Positions 61,079 through 64,000 of a stretch of 64,000 nt of DNA are shown here, one piece after another (the stretch's first letter is position 1; each line of letters begins with the position of its first letter). The stretch lies in the NCBI GenBank assembly GCA_964017185.1, contig OZ024870.1:30589621-30653620 (forward strand), given 5' to 3'. The translations under genes were made by a program, and so were the position numbers. Source of the DNA: Rugalucina vietnamica. Its lineage: Eukaryota; Mollusca; Bivalvia; Lucinida; Lucinidae. Under the pieces are notes generated by a model, which was not told the DNA's origin, did no database searches, and worked only from the letters and a program-made list of their open reading frames with translations.

Positions 61079-61115
61079 TTTATTATTGGTGCCCTGTGTT
61101 GGAATATTGGGCCCT
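61079..61115 (-). other. CNTRL: 5' UTR part of CNTRL coding exon 1
   Basis: This is the stretch between the 3' splice site (AG on the minus strand at 61117-61116) and the chosen start codon. It has no in-frame stop, so a longer N-terminus starting in an earlier exon cannot be excluded. Confidence 0.55.
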
Positions 61116-63384
61116 CTGAAAAATAATACATTTCACTTTCAGTCACAAAGACATCTTTTCATGTATGTCATAATTATTTGTAGTATGGCTACATTAAATC
61201 CAATACAAGTCAATATCAAAAGAGGCAGGACGATATACTAACTTAGTAAAGAGTACAATAACTTCCTGATATTAAAAGTTACAGTACAGATCTGCCAATT
61301 TGTGTTGTGTCATACTACAACTTCGACTTGCCTTTTTTACTTATTTTTTCTACTCGGTACTTTAACTCTAACATACAGCTCTAGAAACTATGATCAACCT
61401 TTTGAATATGCACTCAATATTGACTCTATTTACATACATATACAGCAATCTGTTTGTTTAATTCCTAAATGTTTGCCATTTTATCAATGTCCATGTCAGA
61501 AGAAATGGCAGTTGACTTTCTGCTTACATGTATGTGCAGAAAAATCAACAATAGAACAACGCCTACATGTTTTGCTGATTTGAACTGGACTGAAAACAAG
61601 TTCATGATCAAATAACCTGCATGTTATGCATATTTATACATTAATCTCTGATTAAATCATTATAATCATACTTGTCTGATTTAAATCCTTCACATTCCTA
61701 AATATTATAACTTCCAACCTAAAATTAATAGTGCCATGAGAAGACCTGCTTTTAACATTATGTGAAATCAAACAAGGTGGCCACAAACTGTATCAATGCC
61801 TTTGTCATTATAATAGTCATAATTGTTCAATCCACCTTCTCTCATCACAATTTCAAGCATATATACATGTACATGTATCATTTTTCCATGGTTCTTCAAA
61901 CATGTTACCTGCTCTGAAACTTTTCAGATAGCATTTTTCATGGCACAATATGCAAACGCCTGAATATCTACATGTATGTGCCATTTCAGACAAGGTGTAA
62001 GAGAAGATTCTGTTTGCTCTGCTTAAGATTGTCCCAAAATTATAAATACAAAATAGTTTTGTTAACATGGTTAAAGCAACAAAGATCAAAAGTCCAAGTG
62101 ATTTGGCAGGATGATATAGGCTTCGGTTGCAATTTTTGCACAGACCCAAGGGTCAAAGACAGACTTTTTCATGTGATGGTTGAATATATAAGTCACCGAC
62201 AACAAATCACTTTAAAAATGGCAACTTTCCAGTCTAAGTTTTATATATACCTATTTAGATTTTAAAATTTTTATTTAAATGATTTGCTGACTGATATTGA
62301 AAATCAAACAATAATGTCTTTGTCATCAACATTCACCTATAATGATTTTATTTTGAACAAAAAAAAAAGTTCAGTTTACAATTTTGAAAGATGACCTAAA
62401 TAGAAAAATGTGATTTTTGCATGATAAAAAGTGCAGAATGCAGAGATAACCACAGTATGATCATATATAAGCATCACTGCTTTATTACGGTGTAATAGAA
62501 CCATAACATAGATGCCTAGAAAATTGATGAGCTGTAGTCAGTGGTATACATGTGAAAACATTAAAAACAAGAAAAAGCAGCAAAGCTGCGGGAGTTTATA
62601 TACGCTGTTTCATCCAGAGTTTAGGCAAAAACCAACAACGGGTATCAGAAACACCAGTCCTAAGAACAATTTCAGTTACTGTTTAAAGCTTGAGCAATAA
62701 GATTTGGTATGCCAATCACTGACACTGATATGAAGGTGTAAGTACATATATATGGAGTTGGCTATATGCCGGATTGTCGATCTGGGATGTGAGAGCATAT
62801 GTAAACTGTATGCTCACTTTGTAAGCCAGAAAGCTCAGGTGAGCTCAAGATGGTGTAATACGTTTGGCAATACTTAATGACAGCTGATTTCCAGCCTTTA
62901 CCGAAAGCATGTGGGTTATTTTGCGAAATTTAACTTCTGTTCTTTTTTCGTCAATGGCAAGTGCCTGATGTGATGTCGGGATGCAAATCATAGTGATCAC
63001 GATGATTCTATGAAAAGGCTACTTACTTTTCTATATGTTTACATGAATGTCTCATTACACAAAAGTCTTTCATTATTTGGTTAACTTGCACTTTGTTAAG
63101 TTTCTGTCAAAGCACAACATGATGTGTTAGGAACATTTCCCGGGGAGGGCACTCCCTGGTAAGCAGTGTACCGATGCGTGATCAAAGGATTGTTGAACAT
63201 ACCCTAAACATTTAAAATTTGACCCCCCCTTTTCACTGTGTTTGCTTTAAAATGTGACCCTTTCCACTGTGTCCCGTCAAAAAGTACCCCTTTCCACTGT
63301 AGTCAACTAAAACACTGGAATGCAATAATTCTTTTATAACCACGTGAAGATGCTATATGTGTAATATGCAAACAATCTGCCCGA

Positions 63385-63500
63385 TGGCTTCAGAGAAGTA
63401 ATTTTAAAATATAGACAGACTACAGTAACGGAAGATGGATGCCAGGTACCTGCCTATCCTATAAGATCACCTTTGAGACTTTGGCTCTGTTGGGTTAAAA
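63385..63500 (+). mobile_element. Degraded 3' end of a family C element
   Basis: GGCTTCAGAGAAGTAATTTT, then CCTATCCTATAAGATCACCT and GAGACTTTGGCTC match the order of motifs at the end of the full copies with many substitutions. A shorter relic of the same hairpin is visible around 62815-62850 (GCTCACTTTGTAAGCC, CTCAGGTGAGCTC). Confidence 0.55.
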
Positions 63501-63815
63501 TGCTTAAAAATGTGGAACTGATATGATCATAAACAAACATTTGGTCATGCAATCAACACATGAAATAGCTAAAGTTACAAATAGGCAACATACAGGTACA
63601 ATAAGAAAAGATGGTAAACCTTAAAATGCACATACAAAAGAAATTGTCATCACTGAAACGAGAAACAGACTAACCACAGAGGAAGTATCGCCTTGGAACT
63701 GTCAGTAATAAAGTATTGGGGGTTTAAATTGTTTCAGGGCTTTCAAGCTTTGCCCTCAGCATCTGAATTTGTTCAAATGTACACAGAAAATTGACACAAA
63801 TATATATGAAATAAT

Positions 63816-63970
63816 GGTTGGTTGGTTAATTTTGTGTTTTGTCCCACTAAACAGCTAAGGTAATATGGCGATAGGAAATTAGTTTAAGTCTTGTACGAAA
63901 AACTGGAGAAGCCTGGAATTGACCCCTGGTTTACAAGGCAAGCAGCTTTCCCACTACACCACTAGGCTTC
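63816..63970 (-). mobile_element. tRNA-derived SINE, same family, reverse
   Basis: GGTTGGTTGGTTAATTTTGT, GTTTTGTCCCACTAAACAGC and CTGGAGAAGCC then CCCCTGGTTTACAAGGC are the reverse complement of the 54148 SINE with about one change in six to eight bases. Confidence 0.8.
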
Positions 63971-64000
63971 TATACATACGTATTTACTTGAAATAAATCT

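Larger units (their letters stand above)
61116..64000. other. Upstream region of CNTRL without a recognised exon
   Basis: Noncoding or upstream exons of CNTRL must lie here or beyond the window because coding exon 1 starts with a splice acceptor. I could not place one. The region contains degraded family C ends near 62820 and 63390-63500 and a SINE at the right edge. Confidence 0.5.

Overview
The window is animal nuclear DNA, AT-rich by eye, and packed with short interspersed repeats. The repeat set (tRNA-headed SINEs with a GTTTTACGTCCC-type tail, hairpin-ended elements with tandem cores, palindromic MITEs) and the gene structure (many small exons with GT-AG introns) suggest a lophotrochozoan, most likely a bivalve mollusc. 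This is inference from repeat style; no ribosomal or mitochondrial marker is present.

One protein-coding gene accounts for essentially all the coding signal. It lies on the minus strand from 61078 (start) to 2394 (stop) and is the orthologue of centriolin (CNTRL/CEP110), a coiled-coil protein of the mother centriole and midbody. I could follow 40 coding exons. Every junction is GT-AG, all reading phases chain without a break, and the lengths sum to 6618 nt (2206 codons) plus a stop, close to the vertebrate protein (about 2300 residues). Layout in the transcribed direction: N-terminal basic/Ser-Pro segment (60.8-61.1 kb), a centriolin-specific motif exon (60.0-60.1 kb), leucine-rich repeats (52.2-53.0 kb), a long series of coiled-coil exons with two microexons (26-52 kb), a Gly/Pro/Gln-rich disordered block (20.2-23.8 kb), C-terminal coiled coil (6.2-11.3 kb) and a short basic tail (2.4 kb). 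The 3' UTR and downstream DNA occupy 1-2393; 61116-64000 is upstream sequence with no recognised exon.

The introns carry a dense and partly nested repeat population: 17 copies of one about 235-bp palindromic MITE (called A here), 4 copies of a second palindromic MITE (B), 3 Helitron/HINE-like elements with a 460-bp tandem core (C), a related element (D), a 5.1-kb element with about 568-bp terminal inverted repeats, 5-bp target duplication and a CACCGTG terminus, a hAT-type MITE with an exact 8-bp duplication, pogo-like MITEs, several SINEs, two LINE remnants, a 74-bp minisatellite with a dimeric higher-order pattern, and a long GAT microsatellite.

The most interesting gene-level observation is repeated local exon duplication inside the centriolin gene: a coiled-coil exon exists in three tandem units (35.19-35.73 kb), with the middle one decayed; another exon has a decayed copy next to it (22.86-22.96 kb); a third possible relic lies at 31.3 kb. 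I found no new defence system, operon or CRISPR-like locus.
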